This document shows, piece by piece, positions 32,730 through 44,438 of a DNA stretch of 64,000 nt; the stretch's first letter is position 1; every line of letters starts with the position of its first letter. Source of the DNA: Ostrinia nubilalis (lineage: Eukaryota; Arthropoda; Insecta; Lepidoptera; Crambidae). The notes beneath the pieces are model-generated. The model saw only the letters and a program-made list of their open reading frames with translations. It searched no databases and was not told where the DNA came from. A program made the position numbers and the translations under genes. The DNA is taken from assembly GCF_963855985.1 (NCBI RefSeq), contig NC_087104.1, positions 14,446,001 to 14,510,000 on the forward strand. The letters are read 5' to 3'.

Positions 32730-33920
32730 CATTCTGAGCAGTAGTCATGGTAGGTTAGGTTCCTATACTATCCTAAGAATTATTGATTACCTACATGGTC
32801 AACATACCTTTCAGCATCTTTGGGAAGCGAAAAAAAAGATAAATCCGGTAGATTTCTTTTCGAATTTAAACACCCGAACGCCGCACAATAATATTTCTTT
32901 CTCTTTATGTCCATTTTTAAATAATACTTCGATCATAGAATTAGGTACTACAACGCACGCCAGCGTCCTGACGGGCGCGCGCGTGACACTCGACTGATAT
33001 AATACCCGCCGGCGGGGCGCTTCGCTGTAGGTAATTATCGGATGTACCGCGCGGAGTGAGCCAGGCCTGCCTCTATTGTTTAATGAATCATTTGGAAATT
33101 TCGATAAAAAGAATGAAATATGAAAATTAATTTAGAACAAATTTTATATTATCTACCCACTAAACAAAATAATAACCACAAGCTAATTTGTAGTCCATTC
33201 TATGCGACAATCAAATTATTTTGTAAATAGTTTATAGTGAAATATTTTTGCCAAATGAAACATTTGGCAAAACATACTTTGCCAAACAATAATTTGCTAA
33301 ACAATAATATGCCAAAAACGACATTTGCGAATTAAAAGTTTGCAATAAGTTGTTTTGCCAAATGAGAATTTGCCAAATGAAAATTTGCGAAACGTTGTTT
33401 GCGATGTGATAATTTGGGTAACGATTTTTGGCCAAACATTAGTAATCCTATTAATTGGCTAAAGAAGCACTCTCTGTATTACATACTTATTTTCACACAC
33501 ACGTTTCAGTAAATTAAAATCTTTATTTTTAATCTTGTTTTTCTTGGAAATCGTATTAAGCTGAAAAACCAAGTTTTTAATTTGCAATTGTAAATAACAT
33601 TTAATAAATTTGGCGATTTCATAAGAACGACCTAAAATGGTTTAGCCAAAACATCCGACGTTGGCCTAAATCAAATTTCTCATATTCCTCGGGAAGTCTG
33701 CGAAATAAACGTTTTTCCACGAATGGCGAAATCAACAAAGTTGCTTTAATCACCAGTATTTTGTTACTTTGTTGGCCCGCAGACAAATTAGGCCTGTGTC
33801 AGCTGTCACTACTGTGCGAGGGCTTTCCACCCCAGCGAGAACGGCCTTTTGATCTAACACAATTATTTTGAGTAGAAAAACTAACGTTAAAGAAATATTA
33901 GCGTGCGCACTACTACTATT

Positions 33921-34050
33921 ACCACTAGGTGGGCCGACGATCTGGTGAAGGTCGCGGGAAGTGCCTGGATGCGGGCGGCGCAGGACCGGTCGTAATGAAA
34001 ATCCTTGGGGGAGGCCTTTGTCCAGCAGTGGACGTCATTTGGCTAACGAA
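33921..34050 (+). mobile_element. RTE-like LINE 3' end fragment
   Basis: 'accactaggtgggccgacga' through 'gtgcctggatgcgggcggcg' to 'cagcagtggacgtcatttgg' and 'ctaacgaatg'. One in-frame break ('ggtcgtaatgaaaa') replaces the Ser-Leu-Trp codons. Confidence 0.88.
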
Positions 34051-34995
34051 TGAAATAAAATATGGAACTATCTAATTTTCTTTTTTATCGCAATGAAGTA
34101 TGTGCAAAATTGAGCTTCCTGCTGTGAAACTTCAGCTGATCTCTGATCAGAAGGTATCGTATACGTATCTCAGAATGAAAAAATTATATTACTCTTCGCA
34201 TCATCAAGTTTACACTAACCTGCAATGCCTTAACCAAACTAAGAGCAAATACACAACGTGATTTTACACCATGCGTTATGGGTGTCACAACTGGAAATCG
34301 AACTCTCCAGGATCTTCCATTGGGTCCTAAACAGAAACCTACTCGTACTTGTGTGATGCTTCTATCGAATTCAGTAGTCTATGCTTGAGGTCGTCCTTGT
34401 GAACGAAGAAATTAAACTGTCAAGTAACAATACGATAGCGAATCATGGGGATTGCGACCAAGTTTAATAATTACTACTTAATTTCTAATCGGTACTATAC
34501 CCAAATTCCCGGTTCTATTACTGAATTCCGAGTAAACCTTTCTAGTGCTTTGAAATAGCTCTAATGCAATCTGCTATTACTATGTCAAGGAGTCACAGTG
34601 CCATTACATGCAATTTTGAGAAATTTTAAATACTACTAAGAAATGTTTTATTTGATTTTGATACGAGTAGGTTTTTACGAATTGCCTGATTCAGGAATAA
34701 CTTTTTCTGTAGTATTCAAGTGAAATTTTGAACCTCAATATTTAACCCAGTGTATTACCGGACTAATCCCACTTTTCCAAGGAAAATCACGCAGTTACTA
34801 TTGAATTCTCCCAGGGAAAAACTGACTGTAAGAAACTTATCCGAAGAATATAGGTTCGAGATTTTAACTTCCTTTCTTTGCAAAACGTGAGATAGATGAC
34901 TGAAAAATGCCTAAATAAGTATATGGCTAAAGAAGGAGTTCAAAGTTTAACGACTACGAGACATCATTTGTTGTGGAAAGACTAAACTTTTTAAA
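34051..34995. other. No feature recognised
   Basis: AT-rich sequence without element ends or supported frames. Confidence 0.5.
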
Positions 34996-35156
34996 TCTAT
35001 CTATCTGTTTAAAGGTGAAGGTGAGTCAGTGACTCACTCACTTATCACGAAATCTCAGAAACTACAACTACAAAGTCTAATATTTTGCATGGGGGTTCCT
35101 TTTAGAACGTAAGTGCTCACTAAGACGGGGTTTTGCAAAATTCAAGGCGGCCGCTA
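34996..35156 (+). mobile_element. Helitron-like fragment, gtgagtcagtgac family
   Basis: 'ctatctatctgtttaaaggtgaag', then 'gtgagtcagtgactcactca', 'gaaatctcagaaactacaac', 'tgcatgggggttccttttag' and a 3' 'ggcggccgcta' follow the architecture of the tgac-microsatellite Helitrons (microsatellite near the 5' end, 'tttgcaaaattca' and a gcggccgc end). The terminal G is replaced, giving CTAA. Confidence 0.5.
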
Positions 35157-36366
35157 ATCAGTGTATATTTTAAAATGACTAACGGTACAGCAAAAACGTC
35201 AACTGTGTTTTGGCTCACATAAACCTTAAAATATGGAGGACTATTAACCCCCCCTTACTGCTGAATACCCCTTACAGGTACAAACACATTCACTGCTTTT
35301 ACCTCAACTTGAGCAAGACATCCAGCATGTCATTGTCTCAGCTGATTACGATCCAGCAGTACGTGCCTCGCCTATGTTATTAGAGGAACAATTTTCCTAT
35401 TAGCTTAAATAATATGTTGGCTTAATTGGCGGTCCAAGTCTTAAGACAACCGCAGCTTAGATTCCGCAATTTACGAAGATTGGTATCTTCATCCGGCTGA
35501 AAGATGGAACTAAAACCTTTAAAAACTACCACCAGATAAAATGGCAGCCACATTAATGGTGACCTTATGGTTGCAATATTTTGAAAAACCTCCGATAAAC
35601 CACCTACCCATCGTTGATGTTGTAAGTACTCGAATGTGCACAAAAGTTTCTTTTAAATGGGAGCTTAGAAGTTAAAATGTGATTTCGTGAGCCGCTATAC
35701 TACATCTAGGGTTAGAGAGTTGGACGCTCTTGATCAGGGCACTACTAAGCCTATACCAGTTTAAACACCATACAAAACTGACCCTACGAGTACTTTAGTT
35801 AGGGTAAGACATAGGCTCGAAAAATGTACCTACTTGTTTGAAAAGACAATTATGAGATGTTTCTGAAGAGATTTTTAGCTTGAGCATGTTCATTTTCTAT
35901 TTGATTTTATTTAGTCTATCTGCAGAGCAGATTGTACTGCTCCCAATCCACGCATTAAAAAATAAGACTACACTACAATTTGTCAGACACATTACCGCTG
36001 CCTCTCCCAACTCACATCTCATCAAAACTTCAAGCAATCCCAAGTTAGACGGCAAGTTGGGCGCGTATGCTCTTTACCGCGATGCGCCCCACCTGTATTA
36101 TAATTAGTTTAACAAGGGCGGGGAAATCACAATTGAATCGGTTCTGAGATAACGCGACGCAATAAAACTCTCGATTTGAGTACGTATTTACATTGAGGGG
36201 TACAGGTAAACATATTTGTTGGAGTGGAAATATGTTTCTTGGCGGAAATCTTTCACTCAATTCACTTTACATGGATTGTATGTAATGAAATTACAGATTT
36301 ACAGAGCTTGCGCTGAATATTGTAAGTTTTTACATAGCGGTTGTCTATGAAACCATTGCTCCTACG
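35157..36366. other. No feature recognised
   Basis: Frames at 35422-35643, 35880-36107 and 36045-36260 carry no recognised domain. AT-rich throughout. Confidence 0.45.
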
Positions 36367-36480
36367 TAAGAAAAATCTTGTAGAGAATGATGAAAAACTT
36401 TTTCGCGAAAATAAAACTTATAAGAACGATCTTGTAGAGAATGATGTAAGTAGGTTACTTTTACGCGAAAATAAAACTTG
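36367..36480 (+). repeat. Tandem duplication, about 59 bp, two units
   Basis: 'atcttgtagagaatgatg' and 'cgcgaaaataaaactt' each occur twice, at about 36373/36431 and 36403/36463, with small indels between the two copies. A local duplication; the minus frame 36345-36563 simply reads it twice. Confidence 0.8.
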
Positions 36481-37094
36481 AAAGGAAATAAGAGCCAATA
36501 ACTATCTAGAATCAATGAATTTGTTATGTTTTTTGAAAACTCATTACTATGCTTTTGTAACAATAAATTAAAGTGCGCAAATCAAATCAAATCAAGTTTC
36601 TTTATTTGCGTAATATAAACTTTTGTCGACTGATATTAAAATACACGCAGACAAAAGTCGCGGGCAAAGGCTAATACGCTTACAGCTAATAATGGCATTT
36701 AAAATTTGGTCCAATTAGGCAAGCGCTATGTACGAATTGCCAAACACAAAAATGCTTTAAATATTAGTGTTTCCATAATGAGGGAATTTTACGAAAGCTC
36801 ATTAGCATAGCAATATTGTAAATCTGTCAGCTAGGTATACTGTGATATACTGCGTAGTCAATGTATGTTACAGTCAAAACTCATAATCGGTCAAAACCAC
36901 TTTTGACTGCAAAAATCAGTCAAAGGTGGTTTTGACTGATGCCCTTGGTCAATATCACTTTTGACTTATTTTTCCAGTCAAAAGTGGTTTTGACAAAGCG
37001 CATTAGTCAATATCACTTTTGAGTGCTCATCCGACCAAAAAATTTATAAACTTTTTATCTTTTACCTGACAAATACCCAGATTTCTTAAAAGTA

Positions 37095-38484
37095 AGGTAC
37101 TTGATACAAATAAAGCCTACGTTCTAATAAGGCCTATACATCAGAAAACACAGATAAATAAATCCAACCGGGATAATTCTTCAAGGACACGTACTCATAT
37201 GCCCTACAACCCGGTAGAGTGCAAGAGCGTCCCGATCCACGATCCCAGCACCAATTGGCACGCGTTCTTCTAAGGTGGTGGGTGATTTCGTGCTCTTATA
37301 AAAATATGACGATTTCATCTTAAATTTTCGGTAAAATGACGCTGTTTTAGATTAAGCTTTTCTTAGTAATCGTTTCTAAATATTTCTTACTAGCTAATAA
37401 TTACCTTAATTTATACTACTGGCTATAGATGCATTATTTGTAAAATTTTAAAGACAACAAGAGCGACATATCTAATAAGGCCTAGGCCTTATTTCAGCAT
37501 GGTAGGCCATATTAGATACTTATGTCAACACCTGATTACGGACAAATTCATTAAACTAAATGAGTCAAAGAGTAACTAAATATTTATTTAATAAGAATGT
37601 TACAAACAGCACAGAAAAGAAATAGAAAACAGAGTCAAAAAAAATTTCAAAACCTGTAAAAAAAAGAAACAAAATACAAAACTAATAAAAAACAACAAAA
37701 AAAGCCAAGCTAAAGGAAAGGAGAATAAGAGCTGGTATTGTAATGCCTGTCTCGAAGACAATGTCGTAGATAATTATGCGACCATAAAGGACTGCTTTTG
37801 GTGGTATCACAAATATTGTGTAGGAGTTCGTAAAGATGATTCAGAAGCCTTTTTATGCCCTGGTTCTAACAAAAATTAAGATGTCATTTTTTTTACAAAA
37901 ATTCAAGACTAAATGATGTTCCTAAACTGATTTATTTAAAAGATTTTATAAGTAGGCCTTATTCGAACACGGTGTTTTAATAAGCCCTATACAAAAAAAT
38001 AATATTGTTTGTTTTTGATATTTTTTTTTATAATTTGAGTAAGGAATCATTACTTTGTTGCTATGAATATTTAATTATATCTATAATTTATGTATTATTC
38101 TTAATAAGTGGAATTTAAGTTTATGTACAGATATACAGTATATTTCTGTTTACTTGGTATGTAAAATATTGATAACGCAAACAAATCGACGTGTTTAATG
38201 TTATAAGACCGCATTTTGTTTAATACAACCTCAATTTTAAGGTCTACAGGCATTTGAATCATATAGGCCTTATTCCGTGTAGGTGATTTATTAAAGCCAA
38301 AATCAGTGGTTTCGTAATTTGCTTATTTTGAATAGATTTAGTTAAAAATTGTGTTATTTTTTGTAATATTGTTAAAATTAAAGGATGGAAGAAGTTAATT
38401 AACCTTGTTTTTGTTGACTGGCGTTAATATTTATTGAAATATAAGCATTTAAAGTTAGGTAGGCCTTATTTGTATCAAGTACCT
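37095..38484 (+). mobile_element. Pogo/Tigger-like DNA transposon remnant, 1390 bp
   Basis: The 26-bp terminal inverted repeats 'AGGTACTTGATACAAATAA' + (A/G) + 'GCCTAC' differ at one base and are flanked by TA (37093-37094, 38485-38486), as in the Tc1/mariner/pogo superfamily. The interior repeats AATAAGGCCTA at 37127, 37474 (as a 20-bp palindrome), 37954, 38262 and 38461. A zinc-finger-like frame at 37595-37879 is the only coding remnant; the helix-turn-helix and DDE region are deleted. TA at the border alone does not separate pogo from other Tc1-like families; the choice rests on the C-terminal domain type. Confidence 0.78.
37595..37879 (+). pseudogene. PHD-like zinc-finger C-terminus of a transposase (no start codon)
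   Basis: A 94-codon frame open from the stop at 37592 to taa at 37877-37879. Residues 1-46 are Lys/Asn-rich and low in complexity. Residues 47-90 begin 'WYCNACLEDNV' and continue with 'DCFWWYHKYCVGV' and 'AFLCPGS', giving C-x2-C ... C ... H-x2-C ... C spacing like the truncated PHD finger at the C-terminus of many insect Tigger/pogo-type transposases. There is no ATG in frame, so it is the end of a lost longer protein. The metal-binding set looks incomplete at the last pair (one Cys). Confidence 0.65.
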
Positions 38485-38924
38485 TAGTACCTAAGGTAGG
38501 TGTAATAATTTTGTATGCACAAATCACAAAAATGTTACACTTTAAAATGGTTTTAGAACACATTTTTTTATGATTTCGTAGTAATTTTCACTAATCATTA
38601 CATTTTGTATGAATTTTGATTGATTGGTAAAATTTTCAATCAGGCTAAACGACTTATTGACTGATTTTTTGCACTCAAAAGTGATATTGACTAACGCGGT
38701 TGGTCAAAACCAATTTTGACTGGAAAAATCGGTCAAAAGTGATATTGACCAAGGGCATCAGTCAAAATCACTTTTGATTGATTTTTGCATTCAAAAGTGA
38801 TATTGACTAACGCGCTTGGTCAAAACCACTTTTGACTGGAAAAATCAGTCAAAAGTGATATTGACCAAGGGCATTTTGCAGTCAAAAGTGGTTTTGACTG
38901 ATTATGAGTTTTGACTGCAACATA

Positions 38925-41265
38925 TAAATCAATCGATCGGGCCATAATGGGCGGCGCGTGAAATGTACCGAAACCAGGATCATGTTTCACCCGAAATTAT
39001 ACCAATAATGATCGTTTGTCTGCCGTGTTTGTTTGCTTTTGCTTTTTCAAAGCAATTTGCTTTGATTCTTGTAATGAGGTAAGCTTAAGCCTTTTGAAAG
39101 TTTGTTATTCAGTTAACAAAAGGGATATTATATTTAACGTAGGTAAACTTCAAGGGGAGAAGAAACAAAGTGCTCGGATTTGATCAATAAAGCCAAATTG
39201 ATCAGTTAATTTAATTTAATCTTAATAGCACAAATGGTCAGTGTTAGGAACTGCTTAATATGGTAACTTTAAAGGATTTTTTTGCCTTCAACCTGCCTGC
39301 TCATAAATTAATTTAATATCAGTACATTCGACAGCACACCAAACTAAACCACAGTTCTTCTTTAACATACGTTAACTATACAGTACATGAAAAAGTCATT
39401 CATTACCGTGCACCCAATAAAATAACCATCCATTAATCTGACGTATACGTACAGGTAATGCTATAGTTCAGTAAATTTTACAAGTTTAGAGTCATAAAAT
39501 CGTGTGTAACCATAAACAAAAAGCCCATAAATAATGTTCATTAACTAATGTAATTGAGAACAATATGGCCGCTAATAACAGGCTGGAAAGAATGATAATT
39601 AACCGAATGTTAATTGCTTGTCAGTGCGATGTTGTCAAAACTTCGTGAATGAGTTTATTAGAGTAGAAGTTAATCACTAATATGTTAGTAATTATTGTAA
39701 AACGGTTGAGAGCATTAATTTTGTAGTTCTTAAAAGCAGTGACGCAATTAAATTAAACATTAAGAACTAGTTTTACTTTCATTACCACACTCGTAATAAC
39801 TTAAACTTCAATATCTACCAAAGTATTCAAATTATTATCATTAAAGCAATTTTACTTTATACAAAATTGTAGGTATAATAGTTATGAATAGATTTTATAG
39901 ATTTTCAGTAATAGAAAACTTAAAAGAGAAATCAAATTGAAGCAGAAAATAAGTTTAGGATCAGAAACTTTATAATGCGAACAGCCAGAGACTGTCTTTC
40001 CCGAATATTATAATCCGGGCCTTTTCAAGGCGTGAGTGAATAGGCACTAACAGGGCAAATATGTACCATCCTAGACTGCATCTCACTTAACATCAGGTGC
40101 GATTGCGGTCAAATACCTGCCTAGTTTTGCATAAAAAAATACACTTTTCGACTTCTTATAAGCGATGACTTATTTAAATAACCCCAACTTCAGCCAATTG
40201 TTACCTTTACAAGTCGTGCCACTGAAACTGCACAGACAAAATAAATAGAAACGCAACTCTCCACCTCGGCCGAAGTTCCACAATGAAGACGCCGACGTCG
40301 CCTGCGGACTGAATAGTTGAGGAACTCAATTGTGATCTGCCGCTACACGCTACACTCTCTAGAGGGAGCACTTCTGGCCAAAGTAATAGCCCCCTAGACA
40401 GAACGTTGGCGGAATAGCTATTTGAGATTGCAGATGACAAAAGCTTTTGGTGAATCACGGGGCTGGCTTATAAACTTCGGTCTGGTGTGAATATTTGATG
40501 CACTTTAATTAAAGCGACATTTATTGTATGTATGTAATACATTATTTATAGGTACAGCAAAATTAAATATCCTCGAATTCTCACCATTGAGGTCATTATT
40601 TGTGGCTTTCAGAATTTTTCAGGTGCCAAATACACTTAAAATCTATTGTTTATATTAAGCCAATAATTTCGTAAGAACAGGATAAGATATTCGAAATAAA
40701 TACAGTATCACAACACGTAGGATTGTAAAACAACTTCAAAACACATCAACTAAATGCACATCGCTCTTCTTACTTGCTTGCAAGTGACATGAGGTATGTA
40801 ATGGATGGATGAATACTTGAATAGCCATGGACCAAAGTGAATAAAAATATCACTTTAAGGACATTTTCTTTAGTGGTGCTAGAAATATAAGATTTTAAAC
40901 TTTCGCGTTCCATTTCAACTAAAATAGAATAGCAGCCGAAACGTCAAGCCGTGAGTAGGTACATAATGTAACTCATTCATATACGTCGCGTTAAGACACT
41001 GTCTTTCTATTTTGCTAATAGAAATCTTTTCGCACAAATCAAATGATCAGTTTCCGTGTCCGGCATTGTACAGCACTCGAAACAAGCTGAACGTGTGAGT
41101 CGCAAGTGAACAGTGGCCGCCGATTATCTGCTCGGGACGATATCTCAAGTTTTGACTGCCGCTTTGTAATTGGGCCTTGTGCTGCAATTTTGAGGAGGTA
41201 CGTGTAGGTATATTAGGTCTTCAGCTACGTTTATGTAGGTATTATAAAAAACATTTAGCAAGGAA
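38925..41265. other. No feature recognised
   Basis: 2.3 kb of AT-rich DNA. The minus frame 40207-40458 lies in a slightly GC-richer patch ('gaagacgccgacgtcgcctgc') but has no recognisable domain. Confidence 0.45.
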
Positions 41266-41309
41266 AGTTCAGCAGTGGACGTCCTATGGCTGAAATGATG
41301 ATGATGATA
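41266..41309 (+). mobile_element. RTE-like LINE terminal 30 bp plus gatgat tail
   Basis: 'gttcagcagtggacgtccta' then 'tggctgaaatgatgatgatg'. An extreme 5' truncation. The minus frame 41145-41336 with a His run is the reversed tail. Confidence 0.8.
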
Positions 41310-41600
41310 AAGCAAAAACAAAAGAAAATCCAACAATAGTTGATAGCATTTTTAAATGGTGTTTTTTAAAAAGACCTATTTTAAAACTTGAAAATACTAT
41401 ACTTGGGAATTGAACCCACGACCAATCAAAATATCATTTGTTTCACCTTGAGAGATGATCACTCACTATGCAACCTCACTGTCAAGTAAGGTCAATTTAA
41501 TTAATTTATAACTTACTTTTCGAGTAAAGTTTCATGAATTTTAATTTTATAGTAATTCCATATGTTTCTAGTGAAAATTGTATGTGGTTGAGGAGACAAT

Positions 41601-41870
41601 AAAATAAATAAATAAATATCCTTAGACATTTTACACTGCGCTTCTAGTCCCAAACTAAGCAAAGCTTGTACTATGGGTACTAGACAACGGATATAATACA
41701 TACTTAAATACTTTTTTTTTGTAAATACATACTTATTATACATAGAAAACACCCAGTCCAATACAAACAAATATTATGTTCATGCACACAAATGTTTGTA
41801 CTGTGCGGGAATCGAACCCGCTACCTCCGGAATAGTAGTCCGTTTCGAACCACTACACCAAACGGCCGAC
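41601..41870 (-). mobile_element. tRNA-derived SINE, family A, full length
   Basis: On the minus strand: 'gtcggccgtttggtgtagtgg', B box GGTTCGATTCC ('gggaatcgaaccc' reversed, 41811-41823), body, 'aaaatgtctaaggatattta' and a (TTTA)n-type tail. Near-identical head to 23004-23070. The frame 41513-41770 runs through the body and is not a gene. Confidence 0.88.
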
Positions 41871-42391
41871 ATTATCCTTTTAAATAAATAAACAATAAAC
41901 CGATATTATCCTTTTAAATAAATACTTTATTTTATTTTTAATTACATCTGTGCATTCCCGCATCGTCCGTAGCGCAGGGAGCGGGCGCTGCAACTCTAAC
42001 TCGCGTAATAAGCGAAACTGCTATATTGGGCGGATTCGCACTGGCGTCTGGGAAACGCTGCGTTTCTATTCTGCTTCTGTTATGTGATGTGGGTTCTATA
42101 AAAGTGTAATATTAACCAGCAAACTAGATACAATAGAAAATCTAAAGTTTAGAATTTTGAAGCAAATCAATGAGCCGCGTGGCACACAACGTGATAAGAA
42201 TAGACTTTGATGACAGAATTCACTTACTGTAAGGTTCATATCAAGTTCTGAAGATTTAAAAAGAAAATGGCAAGTTCTGTTGTAGAGAGTTTTAAATTTA
42301 GCATTTAGTAAAAGTTTCAGAAAAATAAAGACCCAAGGTCAAAAAATAAAGTAAAGGGTTAATGACAACAAAACAGAAACAAAAACACTAA
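41871..42391. other. No gene recognised
   Basis: 'ccgatattatccttttaaataaa' is repeated at 41870 and 41901, a 31-bp direct repeat at the SINE border, possibly an extended target duplication. GC-rich patch at 41955-42060. Confidence 0.45.
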
Positions 42392-42500
42392 GGCTGAGTT
42401 GCACCACCTAACTTTAACGGTAACTATAACGATAACCGGTGCATTTTGTATGGAGTTTGGCAGATTTTTGACGTTTGTTAAAGTAAGAAGCAACCCAGCC
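42392..42500. mobile_element. MITE, GGCTGAGTTGCACC family
   Basis: Left 'ggctgagttgcaccacctaa' and right 'caacccagcc' with TAA on both sides (42389-42391, 42501-42503). Inner 'ctttaac' pairs with 'gttaaag'. 109 bp. Three more copies: 23433, 46765, 50441. Confidence 0.85.
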
Positions 42501-42503
42501 TAA

Positions 42504-43331
42504 CAATCTTTGTTATGTAGACAACAAATTTTCTTATTGTGAAAAGTTCCATGTATAACTTTAGTTTTAGCGTATTTCAAACGCCAGTGCAAAACTTAAA
42601 ATAGTGTTTGAGCTGGAATTTCCCAGTACAGACTATATGGAAAATCACAAGTTCTTTGCGTGAGCACCAATCTGAGTAAGCAGTTTGCAGTATTCAATAC
42701 AACAGCGTAAAATAGCAAAAATACAACACAAAACTACCCTCACAATGGGAGGGTAGAATGTAGAGGTTATTTAATAAGCATGTAAAATAAAACTTATGAA
42801 TGCATTTGCAAGTTTGTGGGTTAGAATAGAAGTTATGGTTTTGTTTTGTATTTCGTATGAAATGAAAATGCTTTCGAGGTTTTAGAAAATTTAGAAAATT
42901 CGTACTATGAAAAATTATAATAACATAAGGAATATTTATAAGTGGTTTTAGATTTGAAAGTAAAATTTAAAATAAAGTAAAATAGACAGAGTACACTATC
43001 TTTTTTAGTCTTCGGTTGAAAATTGCGTAGTCAATAATGGTTTTCAAAAGATGAAAGGAGTTATTGCATTATCACGAATCAGAAATCATTTAATTGCAAA
43101 AATCTGCTTGTATTAGTCTTGTTTTCTCTTTATTTCTCTACACATTAGGTACACTGTCTACACCAATGTTATAAAATATTTGAATTTTTGTTTTTATCGA
43201 ATAGGTTGCGAAACTATTCTAGTAGATTTGAAAAAATCTTTTACCATTAGAATTTTACATTACTTCTGAATTCTGATGAACAGTACGAAGAACTGACTGA
43301 GCGGTACGAAGTTCGCCAGATCAGCTAGTCT
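42504..43331. other. No feature recognised
   Basis: AT-rich DNA; no frames above 60 codons. Confidence 0.5.
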
Positions 43332-43549
43332 TCTAAATATATACATATAACTTAAAGGTGACTGACTGACTGACTGACATAATGATCTATCGACTCAGGG
43401 CTGTGCCCAAACCACTGGACGGATCGGGTTGAAATTTGGCATTCAGGTAGATGTTATGACGTAGGCATCCGCTAAGAAAGGATTTTACGAAACTCCACCC
43501 CTAAGGGGGCAACGGGATCCACGCGTACGAAGTCGCGGGCGGCCGCTAG
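43332..43549 (+). mobile_element. Short Helitron-like element, tgac-microsatellite family
   Basis: TCTAAATATATACATATAAC start, five tgac units, 'gatctatcgactcagggctg', 'gacgtaggcatccgctaaga', 'gggatccacgcgtacgaagt' and 3' 'cgcgggcggccgCTAG' followed by T. Intact ends and no coding. Confidence 0.78.
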
Positions 43550-44438
43550 TTTACAATAAAAAGGTTTTCAGGTGTGTTTATATTCGTTGTCTAGTAGCGC
43601 TGTGTAAAATGTGAACAGCTGTTTCAAATCAACTCTAGGTGTGTTATAGTATATTTATGTCACAGTCAAAGCATTTTGGGGGCTAGGCCGATGATAATGG
43701 GCAATTCCACATAATGACCGGGTTGACCAGGTGTACACACACAGGCCAGAGTGGATGCCTCTGCATTATTAACGTTAATTATTGACTTTGGATTTTTATG
43801 AGCCACTAATTTGTGAGGGTAGGTGAAGGAACACGTTTTTATGGTTCGTTTTAGCTTATACTGTTAATTAGTTTTCCATACGATTAAATTCTTATTATTA
43901 TTATTTAGCGACTCAATATAACAATATTTTTTATTAATTCTGCGTAATGAAGTAAAACCAATTGACTTTTTGAATTAGGTAAGTTTTTTTTTTTGGTAAC
44001 CTAACAAGTTCTGGAAATAAATATTTTTCAAGTTTTTGTCCTGTTTCTAATAGATCAAATTAACTAAAAAAATGCCAATGAAAGTAAGATAGCAATGCAT
44101 TATTATTTAATCCGATGGTGTACAATTTAAACGTTCGCTCGATTATTTATTGTGATACGAGGTCAAGGATGAAGGAAGTAAAATAAAACCTTTCATTAGT
44201 CTTATTTTCATGTAACACCCATAATGTCCTGCGAGTGTACCGCCATTGTAGTAGACGTAGATCAGAGTAATATACCGGCTGACATGATAATCCACGCCAA
44301 ATAGAGCGGACCGATTGATGTATCTATTATTGTGCCAGAACTAATTGCTCGCACGGGAATGCAGCCCAAACGTAGACCTCATTATAGGGACATCTATATG
44401 TAAAGATATACGAATTAAACACTAAAACAACAATTGTA
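43550..44438. other. No feature recognised
   Basis: AT-rich DNA without element ends or frames. Confidence 0.5.

Larger units (their letters stand above)
31933..33448. mobile_element. Word-repeat foldback element (TTTGGC), 10-bp target duplication
   Basis: Flanks are identical 10-mers TATTAATTGG (31923-31932 and 33449-33458). Ends pair loosely as 'tccttccgtttggccaaaa' and 'ttttggccaaacattagtaatcc'. The left 215 bp repeat 'cgccaaattt', 'gcaaac', 'ggtcaaatt', 'ggcaaatg', and the right 215 bp repeat the complements 'ttgccaaatga', 'aatttgc', 'atttggcaaa'. Between the arms lie two GC-rich patches (32320-32375, 32990-33055), an RTE tip and unrelated DNA. A 9-10-bp duplication is typical of Mutator-like elements, but no transposase is present. 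Frames at 31915-32100, 32104-32307 and 33232-33435 read the repeats only. Confidence 0.82.
36866..38922. mobile_element. Word-repeat foldback element (TCAAAACCACTTTTGAC), split by an inserted transposon
   Basis: Ends TGTTACAGTCAAAACTCATA and its complement (right end, one mismatch) lie next to TA on each side (36864-36865, 38923-38924). The left arm to 37022 and the right arm from 38640 are made of 'gtcaaaaccacttttgactg', 'gaaaaatcagtcaaaagtg' and 'atattgaccaagggcat' words; in the right arm these form two 116-bp tandem units (about 38661-38776 and 38777-38890). The middle, 37095-38484, is a second element. Without it the outer element is about 665 bp and non-coding. Confidence 0.85.
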
